Assembly: GCF_028736215.1 (NCBI RefSeq)
Contig: NZ_CP117883.1
Coordinates: forward strand, 6,944,001-7,008,000
Source: Mucilaginibacter sp. KACC 22773
GTDB taxonomy: Bacteria; Bacteroidota; Bacteroidia; Sphingobacteriales; Sphingobacteriaceae
Length of the DNA: 64,000 nucleotides
Direction: 5' to 3'
The notes beneath the pieces are model-generated. The model made no database searches and was not told the DNA's origin. It saw only the letters and a program-made list of their open reading frames with translations. The translations under genes were made by a program, and so were the position numbers. This document shows, piece after piece, positions 24,767 to 32,607 of the stretch. Numbering within the stretch: position 1 is the first letter of the stretch; every line of letters begins with the position of its first letter.

Positions 24767-25201
24767 ATGAAAGAAGGGCTTAAAATTGCCATCGGCGCCG
24801 ATCATGCCGGTTTTGATTATAAACAAGCTTTATCCGCCGATATTCCGGCTGAGCAGCTAAAAGATTTCGGTACCTATTCCAATACCTCTGTTGATTACCC
24901 CGATTTTGCGCACCCCGTAGCGTTGGCAGTTGAAAGTGGAGAGTGCGACCTGGGCGTACTGGTTTGCGGCAGCGCCAACGGCGTAGCCATTACAGCCAAC
25001 AAACACCAGGGCATCCGAGCCGCCATCTGCTGGAACGAAGAACTTGCTGTGCTGGCCCGTAGCCACAATAACGCCAACATTGTATGTATCCCCGCCCGCT
25101 TCATCAGCATTGATGAGGCTAAAAAAATTATTGAAGCATTTTTCACCACCGAATTTGAAGGCGGCCGCCACGCTACCAGGGTAGGGAAAATTTCCTGTTA
25201 A
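24767..25201 (+). CDS. rpiB: Ribose-5-phosphate isomerase B
   Basis: 144 residues, RpiB/LacAB fold. It interconverts ribose 5-phosphate and ribulose 5-phosphate in the pentose phosphate pathway. Motifs: IGADHAGFDYK at the start, DYPDFAHPVA, the catalytic Cys in LVCGSANGVAITANK, and EGGRHATRVGKI at the end, where the His/Arg bind phosphate. It is a single-gene unit with a likely promoter just upstream. Confidence 0.93.
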   Translation: MKEGLKIAIGADHAGFDYKQALSADIPAEQLKDFGTYSNTSVDYPDFAHPVALAVESGECDLGVLVCGSANGVAITANKHQGIRAAICWNEELAVLARSHNNANIVCIPARFISIDEAKKIIEAFFTTEFEGGRHATRVGKISC

Positions 25202-25206
25202 TTTTA

Positions 25207-25323
25207 AGCGAAAAGGTAAATTAGGCGAAAGGGTAAAGGTAAAAGGAGAAAGGTAAAAGGTGAAAGGTAACTAATGATTTCACCTGCAGTTGTCTTGATA
25301 CTTGATACTTACTACTTGATACT
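25207..25323 (+). repeat. Simple intergenic repeats: AAAGG units and CTTGATACT units
   Basis: 25207-25270 carries AAAGGTAAAAGG-type repeats related to those around the second IS. 25292-25323 carries TTGATACTTGATACT repeats, whose complement (AGTATCAAGTATCAAG) recurs at 44500-44535. Confidence 0.65.
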
Positions 25324-25355
25324 AAAAAAGAAACTGACTTAATTAATTATCATAC

Positions 25356-26903
25356 ATGAAAAAAGTAACATTACTGGCGTTTTCCGCAGCGATTGCGGTA
25401 AGTGCCTGTGCACAGCAAAACCCTACTGCCATGAAGTACGGGAAGCTGATTACGGCCGAGGACGCCAAAAAACACTTAAGTATCCTGGCGTCCGACGAAT
25501 TTGAAGGCCGGGAAACCGGCAAGCCTGGTGCCGAGAAAGCCGCAAACTACATAGCGGGCGAATTTAAAAAAATAGGATTGCAGGCCCCGGTAAACGGATC
25601 GTATTTCTTTAACGTACCCCTGGTACAAAGCGCGTTAAAAGTATCGGCCTTTGCTGTTAATGGCAAACCATTTGTTTTAGGGCAGGATTTTATACCTAAC
25701 GGCACTGTGCCTGATAAAAATGTAAGCGGCAGCGAAGTAGTATTTGTAGGCTTCGGCACAGAAAGCGAAATTGGATCAACCGATCTTGCAGGCAAAGTTG
25801 TGTTGTGGATAAACGAGGACAAACCCGAAGAAGGTAAAACACCAAATGTGGCCGTACGCATGACCACCGCCCGTTTAAAAGTGTTTGCCAACCTGCAAAG
25901 CAAAAAACCCGCGATTATTTTGGCCGCCAACGGCGATTTAACTGCCTTACTTAAACGTTTTGGCAGAAGCATCGCAAGCCCGCGTTTAACTATTAAAGAA
26001 GACGCAGCCAAAGCCAACGCCGGTGTGCCTGTTTTTCATGTAACTACAGCGATAGCTGATGAATTGGTGAAATCAACAGGAAAAACTTACGGCGATTTAA
26101 AAACCGCAGCAGCCACTACACCTGTTGTAACCGCAAAGGCCGATTTTACAGCCAATTTTTCGAATGAGCGCACCGATGTTAAAGCCGTTGACGTTGTAGG
26201 GTTTATGCCAGGCACCGATTTAAAAGATGAAGTGCTGGTATTTTCGGCTCATTATGACCACATTGGATTAGAAACTGATCCAAATGCTAAAGACAAGGTA
26301 AATAATGGTGCTGATGACGATGGGTCGGGCACTACAGGCATCCTCGAAATTGCAAGGGCGTTTTCGAAAGCTAAAAAGGATGGCCATGGCCCACGCCGCA
26401 GTGTTTTATTTTTAGGCAACGTTGGTGAAGAGAAAGGTCTTTTAGGCTCTGAATACTATACCGATCATCCTATTTATCCGTTGGCCAATACCATTACCGA
26501 TTTAAATGTTGATATGATTGGCCGTGTAGGCGAAGAGTACATCGGCAAACCAGATTCTGCAAATTACGTATATTCTATCGGCTCGGCTATGTTGAGCAAG
26601 GAGTTGCACGATATTGGCGAAAAGGCAAACAATACTTACACCCACCTGAAATTGGATTACAAATATGATGACCCTAATGATCCTAACCGTTTTTACTACC
26701 GCAGCGATCATTACAACTTTGCAAAACATGGCGTGCCAATCATTTTCTACTTCAACGGCGTACATGCCGATTACCATCAGCCGGGCGATGAAGTAAGCAA
26801 AATTAACTTCCCGTTACTGGCCAAACGCGCGCAATTGGTGTTTTACACCGGTTGGGACTTAGCCAATCGTGATAAAAGACCGGTTGTTGATGGGGCTAAA
26901 TAG
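25356..26903 (+). CDS. M28-family zinc aminopeptidase with PA domain, lipoprotein-like
   Basis: 515 residues. The N-terminus (LAFSAAIAVSACAQQ) fits a lipobox with C18. A protease-associated insert spans roughly residues 100-250. The M28 core has the zinc-binding residues in FSAHYDHIG, NGADDDGSGT, VGEEKGLLGSEYY, NVDMIGR and, late, DYHQPGD. It likely degrades peptides in the periplasm or on the surface. Confidence 0.9.
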   Translation: MKKVTLLAFSAAIAVSACAQQNPTAMKYGKLITAEDAKKHLSILASDEFEGRETGKPGAEKAANYIAGEFKKIGLQAPVNGSYFFNVPLVQSALKVSAFAVNGKPFVLGQDFIPNGTVPDKNVSGSEVVFVGFGTESEIGSTDLAGKVVLWINEDKPEEGKTPNVAVRMTTARLKVFANLQSKKPAIILAANGDLTALLKRFGRSIASPRLTIKEDAAKANAGVPVFHVTTAIADELVKSTGKTYGDLKTAAATTPVVTAKADFTANFSNERTDVKAVDVVGFMPGTDLKDEVLVFSAHYDHIGLETDPNAKDKVNNGADDDGSGTTGILEIARAFSKAKKDGHGPRRSVLFLGNVGEEKGLLGSEYYTDHPIYPLANTITDLNVDMIGRVGEEYIGKPDSANYVYSIGSAMLSKELHDIGEKANNTYTHLKLDYKYDDPNDPNRFYYRSDHYNFAKHGVPIIFYFNGVHADYHQPGDEVSKINFPLLAKRAQLVFYTGWDLANRDKRPVVDGAK

Positions 26904-27073
26904 TTGATTGAGTTAGATTAGGAGAGTGGTTGATTGAGTTGAAATAGTTAATCTTAAGCTACATAAAATAAAAAACCGTCATTGCCAGGAATGGAATAAT
27001 GGCGGTTTTTATTTTATCAATTTATTTTTTCAACTTAATCAACCTAATCCAACCACTCACCTAATCAACTTCA
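26903..27073. repeat. Long imperfect palindrome around a terminator
   Basis: GATTAGGAGAGTGGTTGATT (from 26918) is matched in reverse by sequence at 27033-27070, whose minus strand reads GATTAGGTGAGTGGTTGGATT. The terminator at 26971-27010 is at the apex. A dispersed palindromic element is likely. Confidence 0.6.
26971..27010 (+). terminator. Rho-independent terminator after the M28 gene
   Basis: AAAAACCGTCATT pairs with AATGGCGGTTTTT through one G-T pair; the T run continues as TATTTTAT. Confidence 0.8.
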
Positions 27074-27098
27074 CCCAAAAATCCCTAAATTCGCATAT

Positions 27099-28484
27099 AT
27101 GGGAAGCACTGCCGAGGAATTTTTGGTTGCATCTGCGGAGAAGGTATTTGATGCAGACCACCGCCGTATTATCAATAACAGCATTGATAAGTACAACGCG
27201 GCTGCAGCAAGCGGCATATCGCGCATAGCAAATCTGGATAACGCCAAGAAAAAAGGTCATGTAATTAAGTGGAAGGTGATGGAAAACCTGGACAAGTTTT
27301 TGCCCGAGTTTGAAGCCAATTTCCAGCGCAGGGGCGGCAAAGTTATCTGGGCTAATGATGCCGAAGAGGCCAACCGCGAAATCCTGAACATTATACAAAA
27401 AGCGAAAGCCAAAACGGTTGTAAAGTCCAAATCAATGGTAACTGAAGAAATTCATCTGAATGAATTTTTGAAGGAAAACCACATTGAATCATTAGAAACC
27501 GACCTTGGTGAATACATTGTACAGCTATTAGGTCAAGCGCCTTACCATATTGTTACCCCGGCAATGCACCTGAGCAAGGAGGATATTGCCAAACTATTCA
27601 ATCAGCATTTCGGTACACCTTTAGATGCCACGGCCGAAGAGTTAACCCTCAAAGCACGGGAATTACTGCGGGACAAATACCTGCTGGCCGATGTTGGCAT
27701 AACCGGCGCCAACTTCCTGCTGGCCGATACGGGCAGCGTAGCCATCAGCGAAAATGAAGGAAATGCCCGCTTGTGTACCACTTTCCCGAGAATTCACATC
27801 GCGGTGGTGGGTATAGAAAAAGTTATCCCCTCTATAACCGATCTTGACTTATTTTGGCCAATGCTGTCAACGCACGGCACGGGGCAAAACCTTACCGTTT
27901 ACAATACCATATTAAACGGCCCGCGCCAGGCTAATGAAACCGATGGGCCCGAAGAAATGTACGTGGTACTGCTTGATAACGGCCGCACCAACCTGCTGGC
28001 CCAAAAAGAGCAACGACAGGGCTTATATTGCATTCGGTGTGGGGCCTGCCTTAATGTATGCCCGGTTTATCAGAATGTTGGTGGCCACACTTACAATACT
28101 ACTTACAGTGGCCCTATTGGCGCTATTATAACGCCGCATACCGACGGCATGGAGGAGTTTAAACACTTAAGCTACGCATCAAGCCTTTGCGGCCGTTGCA
28201 CCGAGGTTTGCCCTGTTAAGATAGATATTCACAAAATGCTGCTGCTTAACCGCCGCGACGCGGTTAACGGGGGCCTGGTAACCGCCAAAGAGCGCTGGGG
28301 CTGGGCCATCTGGAAAAAAGGAATGCTGAAACGCAGTATGACAGATTTTTTTGGCGGTAAAATGAAAAACTTTTTCCTTCGTTTTTTCTTCAAAAATACC
28401 TGGGGCCATTTAAGGGAAATGCCAGAAGTTGCCGAAAAGTCATTTACCAGGCAATGGCAGGAAAAACACCAGGGCGAAGAATAA
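27099..28484 (+). CDS. lutB: Lactate utilisation iron-sulfur protein LutB
   Basis: 461 residues. The N-terminal LUD domain (DVGITGANFLLADTGSVAIS) is followed by two 4Fe-4S ferredoxin motifs: CIRCGACLNVCPVYQ and CGRCTEVCPVKI. In the LutABC complex LutB passes electrons from L-lactate oxidation. lutA and lutC are not adjacent; the next gene is unrelated, and about 150 bp upstream is repeat and terminator sequence. They may lie elsewhere in the genome. Confidence 0.88.
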   Translation: MGSTAEEFLVASAEKVFDADHRRIINNSIDKYNAAAASGISRIANLDNAKKKGHVIKWKVMENLDKFLPEFEANFQRRGGKVIWANDAEEANREILNIIQKAKAKTVVKSKSMVTEEIHLNEFLKENHIESLETDLGEYIVQLLGQAPYHIVTPAMHLSKEDIAKLFNQHFGTPLDATAEELTLKARELLRDKYLLADVGITGANFLLADTGSVAISENEGNARLCTTFPRIHIAVVGIEKVIPSITDLDLFWPMLSTHGTGQNLTVYNTILNGPRQANETDGPEEMYVVLLDNGRTNLLAQKEQRQGLYCIRCGACLNVCPVYQNVGGHTYNTTYSGPIGAIITPHTDGMEEFKHLSYASSLCGRCTEVCPVKIDIHKMLLLNRRDAVNGGLVTAKERWGWAIWKKGMLKRSMTDFFGGKMKNFFLRFFFKNTWGHLREMPEVAEKSFTRQWQEKHQGEE

Positions 28485-28501
28485 TCATAAATCCATCCCC
28501 C

Positions 28502-29041
28502 ATGCGAAAAGTAATTTTAAACCTGGCCATGAGCCTTGATGGCTACATTGAGGGCCCAAATGGCGAGTACGACTGGTGTTTTGCCGATCAGGATTATGGA
28601 ATGACGGAATTTTTGAACCAAGCAGACGCCATATTCCTGGGCCGTAAAAGCTATGAAATGTTTATTGACACTGATCCGGGGCTGTTTGCAGCGCTTAAAA
28701 TGTATGTGTTTACTGATACGCTAACCTCAGTAACAGGCAATGCAGAAATCATTCGGTCGGCAGATTTTGACCGTCGCGTTGACGAAATAAGGCATCAGAC
28801 AGGGGGAAACATCTGGCTGTTTGGTGGTGCCGAACTGGTGGCAGCATTTGTGGCAAAAAAGCAAATTAATGAGTTTTTACTATCTGTACACCCGGTGATA
28901 TTGGGCGCAGGCAAGCAACTATTTGATGTTAAAGGCCGTACCGACCTGATGTTCCTGGGCTCCGAAACCTTTTCGAGTGGCCTAGTGCAATTAAGATACA
29001 CTTTTAAGCCGCAATTTGATCAGGATATGATTGCTTTTTAA
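28502..29041 (+). CDS. Dihydrofolate reductase-like (RibD C-terminal) protein
   Basis: 179 residues from the ATG at 28502. RKVILNLAMSLDGYIEGPNG, FLGRKSYEMF, GGNIWLFGGAELVAAF and the VHPVILGAGKQLF strand are the marks of the RibD_C/DHFR-like fold of YyaP/YwjB type. NADPH-dependent reduction is likely, but the substrate is unknown; the true folate enzyme is usually another protein. The start is 17 nt after lutB. Confidence 0.87.
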   Translation: MRKVILNLAMSLDGYIEGPNGEYDWCFADQDYGMTEFLNQADAIFLGRKSYEMFIDTDPGLFAALKMYVFTDTLTSVTGNAEIIRSADFDRRVDEIRHQTGGNIWLFGGAELVAAFVAKKQINEFLLSVHPVILGAGKQLFDVKGRTDLMFLGSETFSSGLVQLRYTFKPQFDQDMIAF

Positions 29042-29047
29042 AATAGA

Positions 29048-29653
29048 TTACAAAACACCCAACGCCCTCAATTCTTCCGCTAATTCGTCGGCCGATTTAA
29101 AATGAATGGTTTTGATGCCCATTTTTTCTGATGCCAAAACGTTACGGTAATTGTCGTCAATAAATACAGCTTCGGCGGGGTTAACGTTATATCTATCGAG
29201 CAATATCTGGAAAAACTCTGGTGCCGGCTTACGCATTTTTTCAGTACCGGATACCACTACACCATCAAACCAGTTTAAAAAATCAAACCGGGCCTGTGCA
29301 AAAGGAAATGTCTCTGCCGACCAATTGGTGAGCGCATAGATCTTATATTTACTACTCTCCTTTAACTGTTTAAAAATCTCGACGGTGCCATGAAAAGGTT
29401 CACCCAGCATTTCTATCCACCGGCCATAAAACGCCCTGATATTGGCCTCATGTTCCGGAAACCGGGCTACCAGCAAATCGGTACCCTCTTGTAACGAGCG
29501 GCCGGCATCCTGTTCTTCGTTCCAGTCGGAGGTACAAACATTGGCCAGAAAATCGTGCATTTCCTGCTCGTCATCAAATATGGTTTTGTAAACGTAGTGC
29601 GGGTTCCAGTCTATCAAAACTGCGCCAAGGTCGAATATGATGGTGTTGATCAT
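29048..29653 (-). CDS. HAD-superfamily hydrolase, subfamily IA (YihX-like phosphatase)
   Basis: 201 residues. Motif I is FDLGAVLIDWNP, with the nucleophile Asp8 and the +2 position Gly, as in YihX-type sugar phosphatases. Motif II is YALTNWS, motif III has K in GTEKMRKPAPEFF, and motif IV is VFIDDNYRNV. The cap is the helical C1 type. It probably dephosphorylates a sugar phosphate. It overlaps the upstream lipoprotein gene by four bases (ATGA), implying coupled translation. Confidence 0.85.
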   Translation of the reverse strand: MINTIIFDLGAVLIDWNPHYVYKTIFDDEQEMHDFLANVCTSDWNEEQDAGRSLQEGTDLLVARFPEHEANIRAFYGRWIEMLGEPFHGTVEIFKQLKESSKYKIYALTNWSAETFPFAQARFDFLNWFDGVVVSGTEKMRKPAPEFFQILLDRYNVNPAEAVFIDDNYRNVLASEKMGIKTIHFKSADELAEELRALGVL

Positions 29654-30006
29654 TTCTTATCAGTATGCTCGTAAATTTTTGCATCGGTTACCACTGAATC
29701 TTTAAGGGATAGGACAAGCTGTTTAACATAGTGTGGTTTTCCGGGCTTCCTTAGTTCCTCAATTTCGTAAATCATCTGGCTTTTATTGCTTTGCTGCGGG
29801 CGGTGCAACAGGTGGATCACCTCCTGGTATTTTAACCCTTTGAGTTTGTAATTTTGCAGTAAATCGTCAACCATACCATCGCGGTAGCTAAATGTAAGGC
29901 CATCGCCGTCGTTCCAGTCGTCCCGGTTAAATTTAGAATGACTTTTACAGGCCGCAAACGACAGCGTAATCAAACAAAAAAGAATGATGTTTTTTTTGTT
30001 GCGCAT
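29650..30006 (-). CDS. Small lipoprotein, possibly BamE/SmpA-like
   Basis: 118 residues from the ATG at 30004-30006 (a GTG 15 nt earlier is possible). The lipobox is LSFAACKS. The mature part has LKGLKYQEVIHLLHRPQQ then MIYEIEEL and KQLVLSLKDSVVTDAKIYEH, a two-helix, three-strand pattern like the BamE fold, but sequence similarity is weak. It is coupled to the HAD gene. Confidence 0.6.
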   Translation of the reverse strand: MRNKKNIILFCLITLSFAACKSHSKFNRDDWNDGDGLTFSYRDGMVDDLLQNYKLKGLKYQEVIHLLHRPQQSNKSQMIYEIEELRKPGKPHYVKQLVLSLKDSVVTDAKIYEHTDKK

Positions 30007-30066
30007 TGAAGTAATTTTCACAGATCAAATATAACTACGAATAGTAAAATTGACGAATGAATAACA

Positions 30067-30097
30067 AGACTTCCGAAGTTTATAGCATCGGAAGTCT
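30067..30097 (-). terminator. Terminator of the thr operon
   Basis: 10-bp stem AGACTTCCGA/TCGGAAGTCT with an 11-nt loop, 10 bp after the thrC stop on the minus strand, followed by TGTTATTCATT. Confidence 0.65.
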
Positions 30098-30106
30098 AAG
30101 CGCTTA

Positions 30107-31417
30107 TTATTTAGCGTTCAGCAAATAGCCTTTAAAATCTTCGAAGTCTTTACTTATCGCTATGGCCAGTTTGGTTTTTGATTCCAATTCTTTTACCTGA
30201 GTGGGCACATCAATTTTAGCAGTTATTTCGGCGCTAAAAACATCGGGAAATTTGCATGGGTGAGCGGTTGATAAAAATACGCCTGCGGTATCTGCACTGG
30301 CGTGATCATGCTGATAATCTGTCAAGGCCTGCCAGGCAATAGCGGTATGCGGACAAACCACATAATTATAAGTATCAAATACCCAATTGATGGCTTTTAT
30401 GGTTTCATCGTCGTTGTAAGTGAAGCCAATCACCAATTTCTTCAGCTCATCCATATCTGTTTTAAACAGATCGGCAATGCGCACCCAATTGCTTGGGTTG
30501 CCCACGTCCATGGCATTTGACAAGGTTGCCACAGATGGTTTTGGCTGATAGATGCCTGTTTTTAAAAATTCGGGAACGGTATCATTAGCGTTTGTAGCTG
30601 CAATAAACTTTTCAACAGGTAAGCCCATTTTCCAGGCTAACAAACCGGCACCGATATTGCCAAAGTTTCCACTGGGTACCGAGAAGATTACTTTTTTAAC
30701 ACCCTGCCTTAGCAACTGCGCGTAAGCGTTAAAGTAGTAAAAGGTTTGCGGTACCAAACGCGCGATATTAATAGAATTGGCGGATGTCAGGCGGAATTTT
30801 TCGTTCAATTCGGAATCGGTAAAGGCTTGTTTAACCAAAGCCTGGCAATCATCAAACGTACCGTCAACCTCCAGTGCCCGAATGTTTTGCCCGTTTGTGG
30901 TTAATTGCTGCTCCTGTACGCCGCTTACCTTACCTTTAGGATAAAGGATAGTAACCCTGGTATTAGGAACGCCTAAAAAGCCTAAAGCTACGGCACCGCC
31001 GGTATCGCCGCTTGTTGCAACTAATACATCCAGCTGTTTTTCGCCTTCCTCTAAAAAGTAGCTCATTACACGGCTCATGAACCGGGCGCCAAAATCTTTA
31101 AACGCTAAAGATGGGCCGTGAAAAAGCTCCAGCACGTGCACGTTATCATCCAGCTTTACAACCGGCGCATCAAAGTTTATAGCGTCATCTATCAAAGCTT
31201 TTAAATCATCAGCCGGCATCGCATCGCCTAAAAGATTTTTAGCTACTTCAAAGGCAATTTCGGGCAGGGTATATTTATCCAGGTTATTGATAAAATCGTC
31301 GCTTAAACGCGGGATGCTAATGGGCATGTATAAACCTTTATCCTGCGGCATGCTGTTAAAAACGGCGTCTTTAAAGGATACTTCTGATTGGATGTTATTG
31401 GTACTATAGAGTTTCAT
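30107..31417 (-). CDS. thrC: Threonine synthase
   Basis: 436 residues, PLP-dependent fold type II. It converts O-phosphohomoserine to threonine. The N-terminus MKLYSTNNIQSEVSFKDAV and FHGPSLAFKDFGARF (PLP Lys in the FKD motif) identify it, with ATSGDTGGAVALGF and SVPSGNFGNIGAGLLAWK binding substrate and phosphate. It is the last gene of thrA-thrB-thrC; a palindromic repeat lies between thrB and thrC. Confidence 0.95.
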   Translation of the reverse strand: MKLYSTNNIQSEVSFKDAVFNSMPQDKGLYMPISIPRLSDDFINNLDKYTLPEIAFEVAKNLLGDAMPADDLKALIDDAINFDAPVVKLDDNVHVLELFHGPSLAFKDFGARFMSRVMSYFLEEGEKQLDVLVATSGDTGGAVALGFLGVPNTRVTILYPKGKVSGVQEQQLTTNGQNIRALEVDGTFDDCQALVKQAFTDSELNEKFRLTSANSINIARLVPQTFYYFNAYAQLLRQGVKKVIFSVPSGNFGNIGAGLLAWKMGLPVEKFIAATNANDTVPEFLKTGIYQPKPSVATLSNAMDVGNPSNWVRIADLFKTDMDELKKLVIGFTYNDDETIKAINWVFDTYNYVVCPHTAIAWQALTDYQHDHASADTAGVFLSTAHPCKFPDVFSAEITAKIDVPTQVKELESKTKLAIAISKDFEDFKGYLLNAK

Positions 31418-31434
31418 TTTGATATACTATCATC

Positions 31435-31532
31435 TTGTCATTGCGAGGCACGAAGCAATCTCTTTAGGACTGGTTGTATACCAAGCTTATTCGCCCGGCA
31501 TATCGGGGATTGCTTCGTACCTCGCAATGACG
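31435..31532. repeat. Palindromic GTCATTGCGAGG repeat, copy 2, inside the thr operon
   Basis: TTGTCATTGCGAGGCACGAA (from 31435) and GCTTCGTACCTCGCAATGAC (ending 31531) are the arms. It is the same family as 18150-18228. Located between thrB and thrC, its transcript would fold into a long hairpin that could change thrC expression or mRNA decay. Confidence 0.88.
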
Positions 31533-31567
31533 GGTGAGTTTTTTACTTTTGAATTTTTACTTTTGAC

Positions 31568-32560
31568 TTATCCCAGCACCCTCGGCCCGGCATCATTTAT
31601 AGTTGATACGTAGCCATTAGAGCCTATTTTTAAACCGGTTAAATGATGCTGCAATTTTTGGGTTATCCGATGCGCTGTATCCTCATCTTTTGTGAAGGCA
31701 AAAACAGAGGGGCCAGAGCCGGAGATACCAAAGCTAACCGCGCCTAATTCCATCGCCATTTCGCGCATTTTATAAAAATCAGGTATCAGCATGGAACGTA
31801 CCGGTTCAACCAATACATCCTTCATACTGCGGCCCATCAGGTCAATATCATTCATAAACAAGCCGCTTACCAGCCCTGCAATATTACCCCATTGGGTTAC
31901 GGCATCCTTCATCTGGATGTTTTTGCGGATTATCTGGCGGGCTTCTCTTGTTGGTACATCTACATCAGGGAACACAATGGCACACCACAAGCCTGCCGGA
32001 TGCGGCAAACGCACTACATCCAAAGGTTCGTAACTGCGGATAAGTACAAAACCGCCCAACAATGCCGGGGCAACATTATCCGCATGGCCATGGCCGCAAG
32101 CCATCTCTTCGCCCTTCATAGCAAATGGCAGCAATTTTGCAGGATCGCTATCATCGCCTAACAAGGTTTTAATAGCAAACAAACCGGCAACCGTACTGGC
32201 CGAGCTTGAACCCAACCCGCTACCTATCGGCATTTTTTTATGCAGTTCAATATCCAATCCGACATCGGTACGGCCAACGCTTTGCAAATAATGCTGAACG
32301 CTCACACTCACCGTATTTTTAGCGGGATCCATTGGCAAACGCCCCTCATCGCCGGTAATTTTGCTTATAGTGATGCCTGGCTTATTGGTCATCCGCATAA
32401 TCACTTCGTCACCGGGCTCGTTAACGGCAAAGCCCAGCACATCAAAGCCGCAAACTACGTTGGCAACCGTTGCCGGGGCAAAAACGTGAACGCCCCCCCC
32501 GCCCCCTGAAGGGGGTGCCAAAGAGGGTTTAGTTGTTTCGAATGTCTTATTATCTTCCAT
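31568..32560 (-). CDS. thrB: Homoserine kinase with repeat-encoded N-terminal extension
   Basis: 330 residues, GHMP kinase family; phosphorylates homoserine using ATP. Core motifs: VFAPATVANVVCGFDVLGFA, KKMPIGSGLGSSSASTVAG (phosphate loop) and FGISGSGPSVFAF. Family proteins usually begin at about VFAPATV; here about 26 residues precede it (MEDNKTFETTKPSLAPPS, then a Gly run). The Pro/Gly part is encoded by a CCCCCTTCAGGGGG palindrome and a run of eight G. No other good start is available, so the extension seems real. Confidence 0.93.
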   Translation of the reverse strand: MEDNKTFETTKPSLAPPSGGGGGVHVFAPATVANVVCGFDVLGFAVNEPGDEVIMRMTNKPGITISKITGDEGRLPMDPAKNTVSVSVQHYLQSVGRTDVGLDIELHKKMPIGSGLGSSSASTVAGLFAIKTLLGDDSDPAKLLPFAMKGEEMACGHGHADNVAPALLGGFVLIRSYEPLDVVRLPHPAGLWCAIVFPDVDVPTREARQIIRKNIQMKDAVTQWGNIAGLVSGLFMNDIDLMGRSMKDVLVEPVRSMLIPDFYKMREMAMELGAVSFGISGSGPSVFAFTKDEDTAHRITQKLQHHLTGLKIGSNGYVSTINDAGPRVLG

Positions 32561-32604
32561 ATAAATTTATCAAACTATAGTTCCCCCTTCAGGGGGTTAG
32601 GGGG
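32499..32604. repeat. Pair of CCCCCT(T/G)...AGGGGG palindromes at the thrA/thrB junction
   Basis: GCCCCCTGAAGGGGGTGCC at 32501-32519 lies inside the thrB coding start. CCCCCTTCAGGGGGTTAGGGG follows between the genes (near 32583-32603). Each is self-complementary and they are near-complements of one another. Confidence 0.75.
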
Positions 32605-32607
32605 CTT

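Noticed and set aside
31419..31613. 64-codon ORF across the palindromic repeat between thrB and thrC
   Set aside because: Its sequence is the GTCATTGCGAGG repeat read in one frame; no sign of a real protein.
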